64,000 bases of DNA from Flavobacterium johnsoniae UW101 (GCF_000016645.1 NC_009441.1:4898001-4962000), one strand, 5' to 3'; shown: positions 40,713 to 49,586, counted from the first letter of the stretch. Program-made: numbers and translations. Notes: generated from the sequence alone by a model not told the origin.

Positions 40713-40928
40713 GTGTCGAAACTTAAATTAAATAGAATAAAAGTTGTTTTAGTTGAAAACAATCGAACTAGTAAGGAATTAGCCAATCATTTAGGCAAAA
40801 CCGTATCAACTGTTTCGCGTTGGTGTACAAATGAAGCTCAGCCTTCTATTGAAACGCTTTATGAGGTTGCTAAATATTTGAAGGTTGATATTCGGGAGTT
40901 GTTGCTTTCGACTGGGAACAAATCATAA
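40713..40928 (+). CDS. Small XRE-family DNA-binding protein
   Basis: 71 aa starting at a GTG. Nearly the whole protein is a Cro/CI-type helix-turn-helix (LNRIKVVLVENNRTSKELAN, then GKTVSTVSRWCTNEAQPSIE and VAKYLKVDIRELL), as in phage-type repressors and toxin-antitoxin regulators. It probably binds DNA as a dimer. It is divergent from the SymE-like gene and convergent with the HigA-like gene, with a strong terminator right after it. Its target is unknown; autoregulation or control of the SymE-like neighbour would be simple possibilities. Confidence 0.8.
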   Translation: MSKLKLNRIKVVLVENNRTSKELANHLGKTVSTVSRWCTNEAQPSIETLYEVAKYLKVDIRELLLSTGNKS

Positions 40929-40962
40929 AAAAACGCTTTCTTGTAAGGAAAGCGTTTTTTTG
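40929..40962. terminator. Bidirectional intrinsic terminator
   Basis: AAAACGCTTTC (40931-40941) pairs perfectly with GAAAGCGTTTT (40949-40959) around a 7-nt loop, with A and T runs on the two sides. It serves the plus-strand XRE gene and the minus-strand HigBA pair that converge on it. Confidence 0.85.
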
Positions 40963-40983
40963 TAAGTTGAAAATTCTAAAACT

Positions 40984-41544
40984 TTATGACAAAACTAAAT
41001 CAGCGCTGGTTAGCTTTACCTTTGGTTTGCCCAATTTTATTACAGCTTCTTGTACTTTAGTTTGATCTTCTTTTGAAAGGAATACTGGAATCAAAACCGC
41101 TATTTCTATTTTTAATAGTCGATTTATCACTATTAAATCTCTCAAAGTAAATGGTTTAATACCATTCATAAGTTCAGACATATACGTTTTGCTTTTATGA
41201 CCTAAAATTAAAGCCAGATTTTCCTGAGTTAATTCAAGTTCTTTGAGTTTCTTTCTTATTATTTGTTTCCTATTTTCAAGAAACAATCTCTCCAGTTCTG
41301 CTATGCGTTCAGATTTATCACTTTCTAAAATTTTTTGATCATCAATTTTATCAACATCATTCCATTCTGAATTTTCATACTTCTGAATTATGTCACGTAA
41401 ATTAGATCTTAAGTTTTTAAAATGTATATTATCTTTCGCCAAAAGCCTTAATTTTCGGTCAGCAATAAGAGCTCTTTCATAATCTAGTTCGTTTGTGATT
41501 ACGCCTCTTTCTACTATTTTTTCTATATCAAAATGTGTTTTCAT
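40984..41544 (-). CDS. higA-like: HigA-like antitoxin with XRE helix-turn-helix
   Basis: 186 aa, longer than minimal HigA proteins. Residues 1-85 are helical and charged and may wrap the toxin. Residues about 85-150 form the helix-turn-helix (KKLKELELTQENLALILGHK, then SKTYMSELMNGIKPFTLRDL and IVINRLLKIEIAVLI). The start codon overlaps the stop of the toxin gene as TAATG, implying translational coupling, and toxin-first order is characteristic of higBA. Expected role: neutralise the HigB-like RNase and repress the operon through the 12-bp inverted repeat at 41906-41940. Confidence 0.83.
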   Translation of the reverse strand: MKTHFDIEKIVERGVITNELDYERALIADRKLRLLAKDNIHFKNLRSNLRDIIQKYENSEWNDVDKIDDQKILESDKSERIAELERLFLENRKQIIRKKLKELELTQENLALILGHKSKTYMSELMNGIKPFTLRDLIVINRLLKIEIAVLIPVFLSKEDQTKVQEAVIKLGKPKVKLTSADLVLS

Positions 41545-41885
41545 TATTCTATATAGTTATTTTTTCGTAACCATTTTTCAATAGTTGCTTTGTTATTTTT
41601 AAATGTTGATTCATATTCCTGATGCGTTCCTGCCCATACAATTGTAGCCTCACCATCCTCATCAAGCTCAATCAATATAAGTGTTCTATGGATATTAATA
41701 TTGAAGAAATAAAAACCGTCGTTGTGCACACAATCTGCATCATTTCTAATTTCGTCAATACTATTTTCATTAGAATTAAACCTTTCTAAATCAGCAATTA
41801 ACTTATCAATTTCATCGCATAGTTTTTTATTACCTATATTTTTCTTTTTAATTTTTAAAATCGTCTTTTTCCCAATAATCCTCAT
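41544..41885 (-). CDS. higB-like: HigB-like mRNA interferase toxin
   Basis: 113 aa. The start MRIIGKKTILKIKKKNIGN and the mid-protein order FYFFNINIHRTLILIELD then ATIVWAGTHQEYES follow the HigB_toxin family (PF09907), in which a VGTHxEYD-like motif near the C-terminus is diagnostic. A short lysine-rich C-terminal tail (NKATIEKWLRKNNYIE) extends beyond it. Known relatives cleave mRNA, usually on the ribosome. The gene is upstream of, and overlaps by one base, the antitoxin gene. A minus-strand TATCTTTG box at 41906-41899 gives a likely promoter about 20 bp before the ATG. Confidence 0.83.
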   Translation of the reverse strand: MRIIGKKTILKIKKKNIGNKKLCDEIDKLIADLERFNSNENSIDEIRNDADCVHNDGFYFFNINIHRTLILIELDEDGEATIVWAGTHQEYESTFKNNKATIEKWLRKNNYIE

Positions 41886-41898
41886 AATATCAACTTAG

Positions 41899-41941
41899 CA
41901 AAGATAATTAAAAGTTCTTATATAAACCGAACTTTTAATTA
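41899..41941 (-). promoter_or_regulatory. higBA promoter with 12-bp inverted-repeat operator
   Basis: AATTAAAAGTTC (41906-41917) and GAACTTTTAATT (41929-41940) form perfect 12-bp arms around an 11-bp spacer, extending to 13 bp with flanking bases. The left arm meets the perfect minus-strand -7 box TATCTTTG (41906-41899), so a dimer bound there would block the promoter. This fits HigA autorepression. Confidence 0.7.
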
Positions 41942-42100
41942 ATAGTTCATTTTAAATCCATTTAAATTTTACTGCAAGATTTCTATTTCATTAAATTCAA
42001 AAAAAGTTATCTCTTAAAGCAAACTTACAATTTTATTTCAATTTTTAACACGTATTTACTTTCTTTTAAATTATTATAATGTGTGAAAAATTTTTAAAAA

Positions 42101-42138
42101 GCAAAAAAAAAACGCTTCCTTTTATCAAAGAAGCGTTT
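42101..42138 (-). terminator. Intrinsic terminator of the symporter operon
   Basis: Read on the minus strand, AAACGCTTC (42138-42130) pairs with GAAGCGTTT (42118-42110) and is followed by a run of about nine T. It lies 28 bp past the stop of the sodium:solute symporter gene. Confidence 0.85.
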
Positions 42139-42165
42139 CTAAAATTATAAGAGTTTGAAGAAAAT

Positions 42166-43746
42166 TTAATTTCCATTAAAAACCAAATACAAAACCAAAA
42201 TTGTCAATCCCAGCAAACCAAACAAAAGCTTCACCTTTTTGCTAGTTTTAGGAATATCCGTTTCATCTGAAACATTAACTTCAGGGTTTTTATCGGTTAA
42301 AGAAATAATAACGGCTGTAATTAAAAGCACCGCAAAAATGTAAAACGAAATCAATAAAAAGTGAGGCCAAACTGGATATTTATCGGCAGGGAAAATCCAT
42401 AAATATAAAACTCCAACAAACAAACTAAATGCAGAACCCCAAGAAAGCGTTGCATTTACGGCTTTTTTAGTGGTGCGTTTCCAGAAAACACTCAAAAGGA
42501 AAACAACAGATAACGAAGGCGCCAGGAAACCTAAAACTGCCTGAAAAATGTTGAATAAATTCTGCCCTTTGATATTGTCTATCGCAACGGCGATTAAAAT
42601 CGCAAAAACGCATCCAGCAGCAATTGTTAAGCGTCCAATTTTAATCTGATCCTGAATCGTCGCCGTCGGGTTTATTTTCTTTACATAAATATCATTCGTA
42701 AAAACGGTGCTCAAAGCGTTTAACGAAGAACCAATTGTTCCCACCAAAACCGCAATCATAACACAGATTACCAAACCGTTCATTCCGCTTGGGAAAAGAT
42801 TCGTAACCATTGTCATATAAGCCAAATCAGAATTGCTTCCTAATTCTGGATATAAGGCATAACACAAAATTCCGGGAAGAATAAACAACGGCAACGCCAT
42901 CACTTTTAACCATCCTATAAAGTTTACTCCTAATTGTCCCTGCTCTAGGTTTTTCGCACCTAAAACACTCTGCACCATCGATTGATCGGTACAGAAAAAA
43001 GCAACTGCAGCAACAGGATATCCCAACAAAATAGCAGGCCACGGATAATGCGCATCATCTGAAGGACGGACTAAATTCCAAAAATTAGAAGGTGTTTTGG
43101 CGATTAAAACATCGATTCCGCCTAGTTTCTGCAAGCCTAGAAAGGAAAGTGTAAGCGAAACGACAATCAGCAGAATCATTTGAAAAACATTCACTTTTGC
43201 AATCGCTTTTAATCCTCCAGCAAACGTAAATATTCCAGAGAAAATTACTAAAACCGTAACGCTCTGCCACATTGGAATTCCCAAAATCTGACGTACTAAA
43301 ACGCCTCCGCTGAATAATCCTAAAGACAACCAGCTTACTAATATTTTTACCAAAGCATACCAAGCCAAAATATTCTGCGTACTATCGCCGTAGCGTTTTC
43401 CCATATATTCAGGCATTGTGCTGACTTTACTCGCAATATATCTTGGTGCAAAAACCATTGCCAAAAGCAGTAAAAACACAAATGCGTACCATTCGAAATT
43501 TCCCGCTACAATTCCCGTAGCGTAACCAATACTCGCAAAAGCCAATAATGACGAAGGCCCAACGTTGGTTCCCCACATATTAAACCCGATGCTGTACCAG
43601 TTTAATGAATTTCCGGCCAGAAAAAGCGTTTCGTTTTTATTTCTCTGCTTCATACTTACCACATATCCAATGACCAATAAAGCCACCAAATAACCCGCTA
43701 CAATTACAAAATCGAGCGTGGTTAATTTATCGTAGATGCTGTTCAT
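42166..43746 (-). CDS. Sodium:solute symporter (SSS family) sugar transporter
   Basis: 526 aa with about 13-14 hydrophobic helices. The family features are visible: TLDFVIVAGYLVALLVIGYV as the first helix, LFLAGNSLNWYSIGFNMWGTNVG with the sodium-site region, and AGGLKAIAKVNVFQ followed by long hydrophobic stretches (SGLT-like GG-containing signature). A polar C-terminal linker (about 480-500) precedes the last helix. The start ATG overlaps the stop of the upstream oxidoreductase gene by four bases (ATGA), so the two are translationally coupled. Expected role: inner-membrane uptake of a monosaccharide or sugar acid released by the beta-helix enzyme of the same unit. Galacturonate, rhamnose or fucose are all possible. 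Confidence 0.93.
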   Translation of the reverse strand: MNSIYDKLTTLDFVIVAGYLVALLVIGYVVSMKQRNKNETLFLAGNSLNWYSIGFNMWGTNVGPSSLLAFASIGYATGIVAGNFEWYAFVFLLLLAMVFAPRYIASKVSTMPEYMGKRYGDSTQNILAWYALVKILVSWLSLGLFSGGVLVRQILGIPMWQSVTVLVIFSGIFTFAGGLKAIAKVNVFQMILLIVVSLTLSFLGLQKLGGIDVLIAKTPSNFWNLVRPSDDAHYPWPAILLGYPVAAVAFFCTDQSMVQSVLGAKNLEQGQLGVNFIGWLKVMALPLFILPGILCYALYPELGSNSDLAYMTMVTNLFPSGMNGLVICVMIAVLVGTIGSSLNALSTVFTNDIYVKKINPTATIQDQIKIGRLTIAAGCVFAILIAVAIDNIKGQNLFNIFQAVLGFLAPSLSVVFLLSVFWKRTTKKAVNATLSWGSAFSLFVGVLYLWIFPADKYPVWPHFLLISFYIFAVLLITAVIISLTDKNPEVNVSDETDIPKTSKKVKLLFGLLGLTILVLYLVFNGN

Positions 43747-44807
43747 AGCCCGTATTCGTTAAGAATATCGGCAATTTTAACCGGCATTCCAGTTTGCAAA
43801 GATTTATCCATTGCTTGTAACAAAGCCACGGTTCCAATTCCTTCTTCCATATTTGGATAGGCTTCAAAACCTTGCTCGATACTATCTGTAAAATATTCTA
43901 AGTAATTCTGATATTCTCCGCCATGATGACTTTGTCCTTCAAAACGGAAGTAATATTTTAAAGTGCTATCGCCCCATGTCACTACTTTTTCTTCGCCCGT
44001 TTTATCAGTAACGGCATAACGCAATTCATGATAATCGGCTTGGCTTGCTCCTTCTGTTGCTCTTAAAATCGTGCTCATTCCGCTGTCGCGTTGTGCAGGC
44101 TGAGTCGGCGAAGTATAGACACCGCTTACACGGGCAATTCTTCCATCGGTAGCTTTGAAGATAAAATGCATTGTATCTTCATTCTTCAATCCTGCATTTT
44201 GTCCGTTACTGCTGATCATTCCGTAACCCATCACTTCCTGAATATTTGGCAAATACCATCTGATGAAATCTACAGGATGACTCAAACCTCCGTACAACCA
44301 TTTAAACGATTGCAAAAGCGACCATTCTTTCTTTAAAAACCATCTGTGATCAGCGTGATATTGTGCTTCAATAGTAATTAAATCTCCTATTAAACCTGCT
44401 TCATAATCGGCTCTTTGTCTTTTGGCTGGTTCAAAGAAACGAGAACTTTGCCCAATAAAAACTTTTTTACCAGTTGATTTGCTTAATTCTAATAGTGCTG
44501 CTGCATCCGAAAGATCATCAATAAAAGGTTTTGTACAAACAACATGTTTTCCGTGTAACAAAGCTTGTTTCACATGTTGTGCATGAAGATGATCTGGCGT
44601 ATAAATCGCAATAATATCAATTGATTCATCATTCAATAAATCGTCGTAATTGGTGGTGTACAAATGAAAATCGAATTCTTTTGCTCTTTGTTTGCACAAT
44701 TCTTCGTTTCGGTCGCATATTTTGACGAGTTCTAGTTTTGAACTTTCTATTGCAGCCGACATTGTGCTTCGTCCTTCTCCAAGTCCCAGAATGGCTATTT
44801 TTAACAT
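43743..44807 (-). CDS. Gfo/Idh/MocA-family oxidoreductase
   Basis: 354 aa, cytoplasmic. The N-terminal Rossmann fold starts MLKIAILGLGEGRS, and IIAIYTPDHLHAQHVKQAL and VVCTKPFIDD follow, the last in place of the usual EKP motif (Thr for Glu). The C-terminal half is the alpha/beta domain with a conserved His-containing FIRWYLPNIQ region. The family oxidises or reduces sugars and sugar derivatives with NAD(P). It is coupled to the symporter gene by a 4-bp overlap and follows the beta-helix gene by 151 bp, so it probably acts on the imported sugar first. The substrate is not deducible from sequence alone. Confidence 0.9.
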   Translation of the reverse strand: MLKIAILGLGEGRSTMSAAIESSKLELVKICDRNEELCKQRAKEFDFHLYTTNYDDLLNDESIDIIAIYTPDHLHAQHVKQALLHGKHVVCTKPFIDDLSDAAALLELSKSTGKKVFIGQSSRFFEPAKRQRADYEAGLIGDLITIEAQYHADHRWFLKKEWSLLQSFKWLYGGLSHPVDFIRWYLPNIQEVMGYGMISSNGQNAGLKNEDTMHFIFKATDGRIARVSGVYTSPTQPAQRDSGMSTILRATEGASQADYHELRYAVTDKTGEEKVVTWGDSTLKYYFRFEGQSHHGGEYQNYLEYFTDSIEQGFEAYPNMEEGIGTVALLQAMDKSLQTGMPVKIADILNEYGL

Positions 44808-44811
44808 GGCA

Positions 44812-44958
44812 TTTTATTATTTTTGATTGTTGATTAACGATTTTTGATTGCTGATTTGAATAACACTCGTTAATTTATTGTACTTAAAAATCTATATTTT
44901 TTTGATTGTTGATGTAGAAAAATCTAAAATCAACAATCGTTAATCTTAATTCTTAAAT
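44812..44958. repeat. Low-complexity palindromic spacer (TTGATTGTTGATT words)
   Basis: The spacer is rich in TTTTTGATTGTTGATTAACG-type words on the left and AAAATCAACAATCGTTAATC on the right, reverse complements of one another. It would fold as a long hairpin between the beta-helix gene and the oxidoreductase gene. Confidence 0.65.
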
Positions 44959-47457
44959 CTATACTTTATTCAAGAAAATCCAAGTTTCGTCTGGTTTTGC
45001 GCCTTCAATTCCAGATTGGTATTTTTTCATTAAGGCGTTCCAATCGTCTACACGAGGATTATTTTGTGTTGTTTTCGGATTTAATTTATCCAGATTTTCT
45101 CCTTTCGGAATACTGATTACCAAGATCAATTGTCTGTCTTTTTTGAAAACCTGCAATTGCTGAAAATCGGCGTTACAGAAGCCTTTTGCAACTTCCGGCC
45201 ATTTTTCGAATTGTGTTTTATGATACTCTACGTATTCCTTTTGTAGTTTTTCATCAGCAGGAAGGTTGGCAGTTAAAACCACATTTTCCCAATCCGATGC
45301 AGGTTTTGAATCTTTACATCTTTCGAAATTTTGGAAATCGTAAACCAAATCATCATAGATTTTAATTTCTAAAGAAGGAAAAGCACCTGCCAGTTTTCGC
45401 TTTGTTCTTTCGGGCTGATTCATCTTTCCGTAAATAACTAAATGATTTTTCCATTGGTACAATTCCTGACCAACGATTCTAAATCCTGTCAATGTCGATT
45501 TGATTTTTTCGATATCAAAATCAGAACCTATCAATTCGATTGCATACGGTTTTGGCATTTCCTGCAATCCCCATTTTTCATCGATTACAACTTCTTTTTC
45601 TAAATCTTTATATGGCGCTCTGATTCCGGCTGCATCTTTTATTTTAGTGCTTACATAAGGATCATTGTGTTCCCAGATATTTCCTTTTGGACCGTTATGG
45701 TTTTTAAGGATTTTCTTTTCCGCAATCCAATTGTTTTTAATCGTAAAACCTTCACTTCCTTCATCAGTATACAAATACAGCCATAAAAACGGATCGTGCG
45801 CGTATGGACTATTGTAAACTTTGTCAATATAATTTTCTTCGATTCGGCTTCCTGGCTGAGCCGAAAGCGTGTAAATTCCAGCAACATCATGTAAATGTTT
45901 CGCATAATGATGAATTTTATTTCCTAGAATTTTATTGTTCTGCATCACGTTTGGCGTATGCGTCCAACCCCAGCCCATTGCCATTCCGGAATATGAAACA
46001 TCTGAAATTTCGTTGTGTTCAATTGTGATGCCTCTAACAAAACCAGCGCTGATTCCTAGAGTTCCCCAATCTTCATTGGTTACGTTGGTGATCAAATTAT
46101 CTGAAATCACTTCATCTGAACACATTTCTCTTTCATCTTTTATGATTAAAGGCAAATGCGCTTCAAAAGCTTCTTCAGAGAAAATTCCAACGTTGATGGC
46201 ACTTCCGCCAATATCTTTAAATAAATTTCCTTTTACAGTATTGTGATTTGTTCCTTTATTTAAATCTAAACCAGTCGAAGCCAAATGCTCAAAACGACAA
46301 GATTCAAACTGAATATTATTAGCATAATTTACTTCAACTGCTGCGCGAGGTCTTCCCACCCAAGCCTGATTTTCTAAACTCGCCTGATTTGGCGTTCCTG
46401 GAACTTTCAATTTATAAGCATCTAACAAATACAATCCGGACTGCAACGGCACATGACCTTGCTGTGAAGGTCGAAGCCAGTTGCTATATTGAAACGAAAT
46501 TCCTTTAAATTGAAAATGATGTACAGGCGAATCAATTGTCCCTTTTATTTCAACTAGATTTTCTAAAACGGGCGCGGTTACAACTGCCGAATTAATCTCT
46601 TCTCCAGCTCTCGGAACATAATAAATTTTAGCATTTTTCTTGTCCAAATACCATTCTCCAGGCTCGTTTAAAAGCGAAAAAGCATTGTTTAAGAAATAAG
46701 CCGAATTCCCATTATTTTTAGAAATCCAAGGTGCAGGCCATGGGTGTTCGCTTTGAATACGGCTTTCTGGTTCTTCAAACGAAAGTTTGGCACTGTCTTT
46801 TTGAACTTCGATATTTTTGATTCGAAGATTAGCATTCGACCACCATTGCACAATAAACATTTCCATTCCCGGCTCAAACTTAACCGATTTATCTTTAAAC
46901 GGAATCCAGCAGGTTTGTTCTTCATGATTCCACGATAAAATACGTTCCATTGTAGTTCCGGCGGTATTTTTAGCTCTTACAGCTTTTTTGCCATTTACCC
47001 ACAATTGTCTGTAATCAATCAAACTTCCAGCTTTTTTAGGAGCATCAGCCACCCAAACAGCACCTTTTTTAAGTCCGTTGATAACCGTTGTCGATTTTGT
47101 CCAGTTTTTAATTTCAATTCCACCGCTTATAATGGGTCTTGCATTTACATCGGCTTCGATTGTTGTCGGACTATCGGCAGTTCCAGAATCTTCAGGTCTT
47201 ACAAATAATGGTTCGTTTAAATAATATGTTCCGTTCATTACTATGATTCTGATACCACCTTTTATCGACGGATCTTTTAAGCGACGAAGCTCTCTGGCTT
47301 TTCGCATTGCCATGTGAACTGTTGCCAGCGGATTTGATTTTGTTCCGAGGTTTGAATCTTTTCCTGATGGCGAAACCCAAATTTCAGCGCCACTTGCCGA
47401 AAGTGTGAATACCATTAAAAAAACAATCAGTAATTTGTTGAAAGGAATTAAACGCAT
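44959..47457 (-). CDS. Secreted beta-helix glycosidase-like protein (GH141-like) fused to L-rhamnose-mutarotase-like domain
   Basis: 832 aa with a Sec signal (residues 1-23, cleavage ASG|AE). Residues 24-600 start with the DUF1565-type EIWVSPSGKDSNLGTKSNPL and run through a right-handed beta-helix (HNTVKGNLFKDIGGSAINVG, DNLITNVTNEDWGTLG, YSGMAMGWGW), a layout I associate with GH141 and related families. The last ~190 residues differ. The segment WENVVLTANL... with EYVEYHKTQFEKWPEV, a hydrophobic strand and DDWNALMKKYQ resembles RhaM (L-rhamnose mutarotase), including the His before WPE, and an incomplete earlier copy seems to precede it (about 640-700). GH141 includes alpha-L-fucosidase of rhamnogalacturonan II. 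The gene heads the symporter unit, with a CAGG-type site upstream. Confidence 0.8.
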   Translation of the reverse strand: MRLIPFNKLLIVFLMVFTLSASGAEIWVSPSGKDSNLGTKSNPLATVHMAMRKARELRRLKDPSIKGGIRIIVMNGTYYLNEPLFVRPEDSGTADSPTTIEADVNARPIISGGIEIKNWTKSTTVINGLKKGAVWVADAPKKAGSLIDYRQLWVNGKKAVRAKNTAGTTMERILSWNHEEQTCWIPFKDKSVKFEPGMEMFIVQWWSNANLRIKNIEVQKDSAKLSFEEPESRIQSEHPWPAPWISKNNGNSAYFLNNAFSLLNEPGEWYLDKKNAKIYYVPRAGEEINSAVVTAPVLENLVEIKGTIDSPVHHFQFKGISFQYSNWLRPSQQGHVPLQSGLYLLDAYKLKVPGTPNQASLENQAWVGRPRAAVEVNYANNIQFESCRFEHLASTGLDLNKGTNHNTVKGNLFKDIGGSAINVGIFSEEAFEAHLPLIIKDEREMCSDEVISDNLITNVTNEDWGTLGISAGFVRGITIEHNEISDVSYSGMAMGWGWTHTPNVMQNNKILGNKIHHYAKHLHDVAGIYTLSAQPGSRIEENYIDKVYNSPYAHDPFLWLYLYTDEGSEGFTIKNNWIAEKKILKNHNGPKGNIWEHNDPYVSTKIKDAAGIRAPYKDLEKEVVIDEKWGLQEMPKPYAIELIGSDFDIEKIKSTLTGFRIVGQELYQWKNHLVIYGKMNQPERTKRKLAGAFPSLEIKIYDDLVYDFQNFERCKDSKPASDWENVVLTANLPADEKLQKEYVEYHKTQFEKWPEVAKGFCNADFQQLQVFKKDRQLILVISIPKGENLDKLNPKTTQNNPRVDDWNALMKKYQSGIEGAKPDETWIFLNKV

Positions 47458-47566
47458 TATTTATAGTATTGATTTTTTTCTTGAGATAAAATTACGAGGC
47501 ATTAATTAAAAGCGCTATAATTTTTACAAATAAATGTATTTTTAACACTTTTACCAAATAACTGGG

Positions 47567-47611
47567 ACAATTTAAAAGAATATAAAATGACAAGCATCCT
47601 GTACCCTCCTG
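47567..47611 (-). promoter_or_regulatory. Putative activator site upstream of the beta-helix/mutarotase unit
   Basis: On the minus strand: CAGG (47611-47608), six bases, CAGG (47601-47598), 23 nt, then TAAATTGT (47574-47567), a weak form of TAnnTTTG. A TTG at 47593-47591 has the same 16-nt spacing to the box as at susC. It is about 110-155 bp upstream of the 47457 start codon. Confidence 0.5.
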
Positions 47612-47747
47612 TAACAGTAAGCATTGCATTATTTTTTGAGTTAAAAAATGAGATAATGATGTTAAACCATTCCTCATTAAAAAAATCAAATTCACAAAAA
47701 ATGTGTTATAATTAAATCAAAAATGTCGTTTCGTAATATTTTTTTAA

Positions 47748-47769
47748 TAGATTTGTGTAATCGATTACA
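47748..47769 (+). promoter_or_regulatory. GH28-PL10 promoter with LacI-type operator
   Basis: A consensus -7 box TAGATTTG (47748-47755) is followed without a gap by the perfect palindrome TGTAATCGATTACA (47756-47769), which has the central CG typical of LacI-family operators. Placed over the expected transcription start, it should act as a repressor site. No LacI-family gene is in the window. Confidence 0.65.
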
Positions 47770-47890
47770 TTATTAGATTATCCTTTTTATGAGAATATTT
47801 TTATTCATGAATCAAAAAATTAACTAATAAAAAATCGACTCAGCATCAAAAAATACTCAAAAAGTAAATTTTAACCATAATACAATACGA

Positions 47891-49573
47891 ATGAAAACTA
47901 ACCTAACTAACCTTTTCTGCACAGCACTGACCATTCTGGCAGTAAGCTTTTCTGTACCGGTTTTGGCACAAAAAGCGTCTGATACTTACAAAGACATTGA
48001 ATTTAAAATGGCCAAAATCAAAGAGCCGGTTATTCCTAAAAACAGTGTAAACATAAAAGATTTTGGTGCGGTTAACGGTGGTTATGTCTTAAACACGAAG
48101 GCTTTTGCTGATGCTATTGATGCTGTTTCTAAAAAGGGCGGCGGAAAAGTTATTATTCCTCCGGGAATCTGGCTTACAGGTCCAATTATTCTAAAAAGCA
48201 ATATCGAATTACACGCTGAAAGAGGCGCTTTAATAAAATTTTCTACAGACAAATCATTATATCCTATTATCGGAACTAATTTTGAAGGACTAAATACCTG
48301 GCGATGCATCTCTCCTATTTATGGTAAAAATCTTGAGAACATTGCTTTTACCGGAAATGGTGTTTGGGATGGTTCTGGAGAAGTTTGGAGACAGGTTAAA
48401 AAAAGTAAGTTGACAGAAAGCCAGTGGAAAAAATTTGTCAGTTCAGGCGGGGTTTTAAATAAAGACAAAACAAGCTGGTATCCATCTGAAACTTTTATGA
48501 ACGCTTCTAAAGGTGCTGATCAAAACGTACGTCCGGATTTAAAAACGAAAGAAGAATTTGAAACTATTCACGATTTTCTGCGTCCGGTAATGGTAAGTAT
48601 TCAAAACAGCAAAAGAGTTTTATTTGACGGTCCAGTTTTTCAAAATTCACCAGCTTGGAATATTCACCCTTTTATGGTAGAAGATTTAATTGTGAGAAAT
48701 GTAACGGTTCGTAATCCGTGGTATTCTCAAAATGGTGACGGTCTTGATGTAGAATGCTGTAAAAATGTTTTGGTTGAAAATTCAAGTTTTGATGTGGGTG
48801 ACGATGCCATCTGTATTAAATCCGGAAAAGATAAGGATGGACTTGAAAGAGGTATTCCGTGCGAAAATATTATTGTGAGAAACAATATCGTATATCACGG
48901 ACACGGCGGCGTAACGGTTGGAAGTGAAATGTCAGGAGGTGTAAAAAACCTGCATGTTTCAAATTGTACTTTTATGGGAACTGATGTTGGTCTGCGTTTT
49001 AAAAGTGCACGCGGCAGAGGCGGTGTTGTAGAAAATATCTTTATTTCAGATGTTTTTATGACTGATATTCCATCGCAGGCTATTTCTTTTAACTTGTATT
49101 ATGGAGGAAAATCTATTGCTGAAACTTTAGAAGAAGGCGGAGACAAAATCGTTAACAAAGCAATGCCTGTAACGATTGAAACGCCTCAGTTTAAAAACAT
49201 TTCAATCAAAAACATTACGATCAAAGGTGCACAGCAGGCAGTATTTTTACAAGGTCTTCCTGAAATGAATCTTGAAAATATCGAAATTTCAAACTTGACA
49301 GTTACGGCTGAAAAAGGATTTTCTATTATTGACGCAAAAGGAATTAAAATTACCAATGCGAAACTGGATATCGAAAACAGCAATGTATTTGAAGTTTACA
49401 ATGTAAAAAATATGTCTTTAAAAGATGTTGAGTTTAATTCTACATCTGCTAAAGCTGTAAATATAAATGGTGAAGGAAACGCAAATATAGAACTGGTTTC
49501 TTCTAAAAAATTAGATTTTTCAAAAACGACTACTCTTGGAAATGATGTTCCAAAAGGAGCTGTAAAATTTTAA
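47891..49573 (+). CDS. Secreted GH28 polygalacturonase
   Basis: 560 aa with a Sec signal (residues 1-26, cleavage VLA|QK). It has a right-handed beta-helix with the GH28 catalytic set: NGDG (281-284, a variant of NTDG), DD (304-305), GHGG (337-340) and RFK (369-371, a variant of RIK). The N-terminal NSVNIKDFGAVNGG block (51-64) is the usual start of the fold. An insertion at about 165-230 (WRQVKKSKLTESQWKKF...DFLRP) is typical of Bacteroidetes exo-acting members. Known reaction: hydrolysis of alpha-1,4-galacturonosyl linkages. It is followed 13 bp later by the PL10 lyase, so the two are probably one transcript. A LacI-type operator sits at its promoter. Confidence 0.95.
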   Translation: MKTNLTNLFCTALTILAVSFSVPVLAQKASDTYKDIEFKMAKIKEPVIPKNSVNIKDFGAVNGGYVLNTKAFADAIDAVSKKGGGKVIIPPGIWLTGPIILKSNIELHAERGALIKFSTDKSLYPIIGTNFEGLNTWRCISPIYGKNLENIAFTGNGVWDGSGEVWRQVKKSKLTESQWKKFVSSGGVLNKDKTSWYPSETFMNASKGADQNVRPDLKTKEEFETIHDFLRPVMVSIQNSKRVLFDGPVFQNSPAWNIHPFMVEDLIVRNVTVRNPWYSQNGDGLDVECCKNVLVENSSFDVGDDAICIKSGKDKDGLERGIPCENIIVRNNIVYHGHGGVTVGSEMSGGVKNLHVSNCTFMGTDVGLRFKSARGRGGVVENIFISDVFMTDIPSQAISFNLYYGGKSIAETLEEGGDKIVNKAMPVTIETPQFKNISIKNITIKGAQQAVFLQGLPEMNLENIEISNLTVTAEKGFSIIDAKGIKITNAKLDIENSNVFEVYNVKNMSLKDVEFNSTSAKAVNINGEGNANIELVSSKKLDFSKTTTLGNDVPKGAVKF

Positions 49574-49586
49574 TCACAATTTCAAT

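Larger units (their letters stand above)
47458..47890. other. 433-bp divergent regulatory region
   Basis: This separates the beta-helix/mutarotase gene (minus) from GH28 (plus) and has no coding potential. It contains the CAGG-N6-CAGG module (47598-47611) oriented toward the minus gene and a TAGATTTG -7 box plus a perfect 14-bp palindrome (47748-47769) oriented toward GH28. The first ~100 bp beyond the GH28 promoter is an A-rich leader of about 120 nt. Confidence 0.75.
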
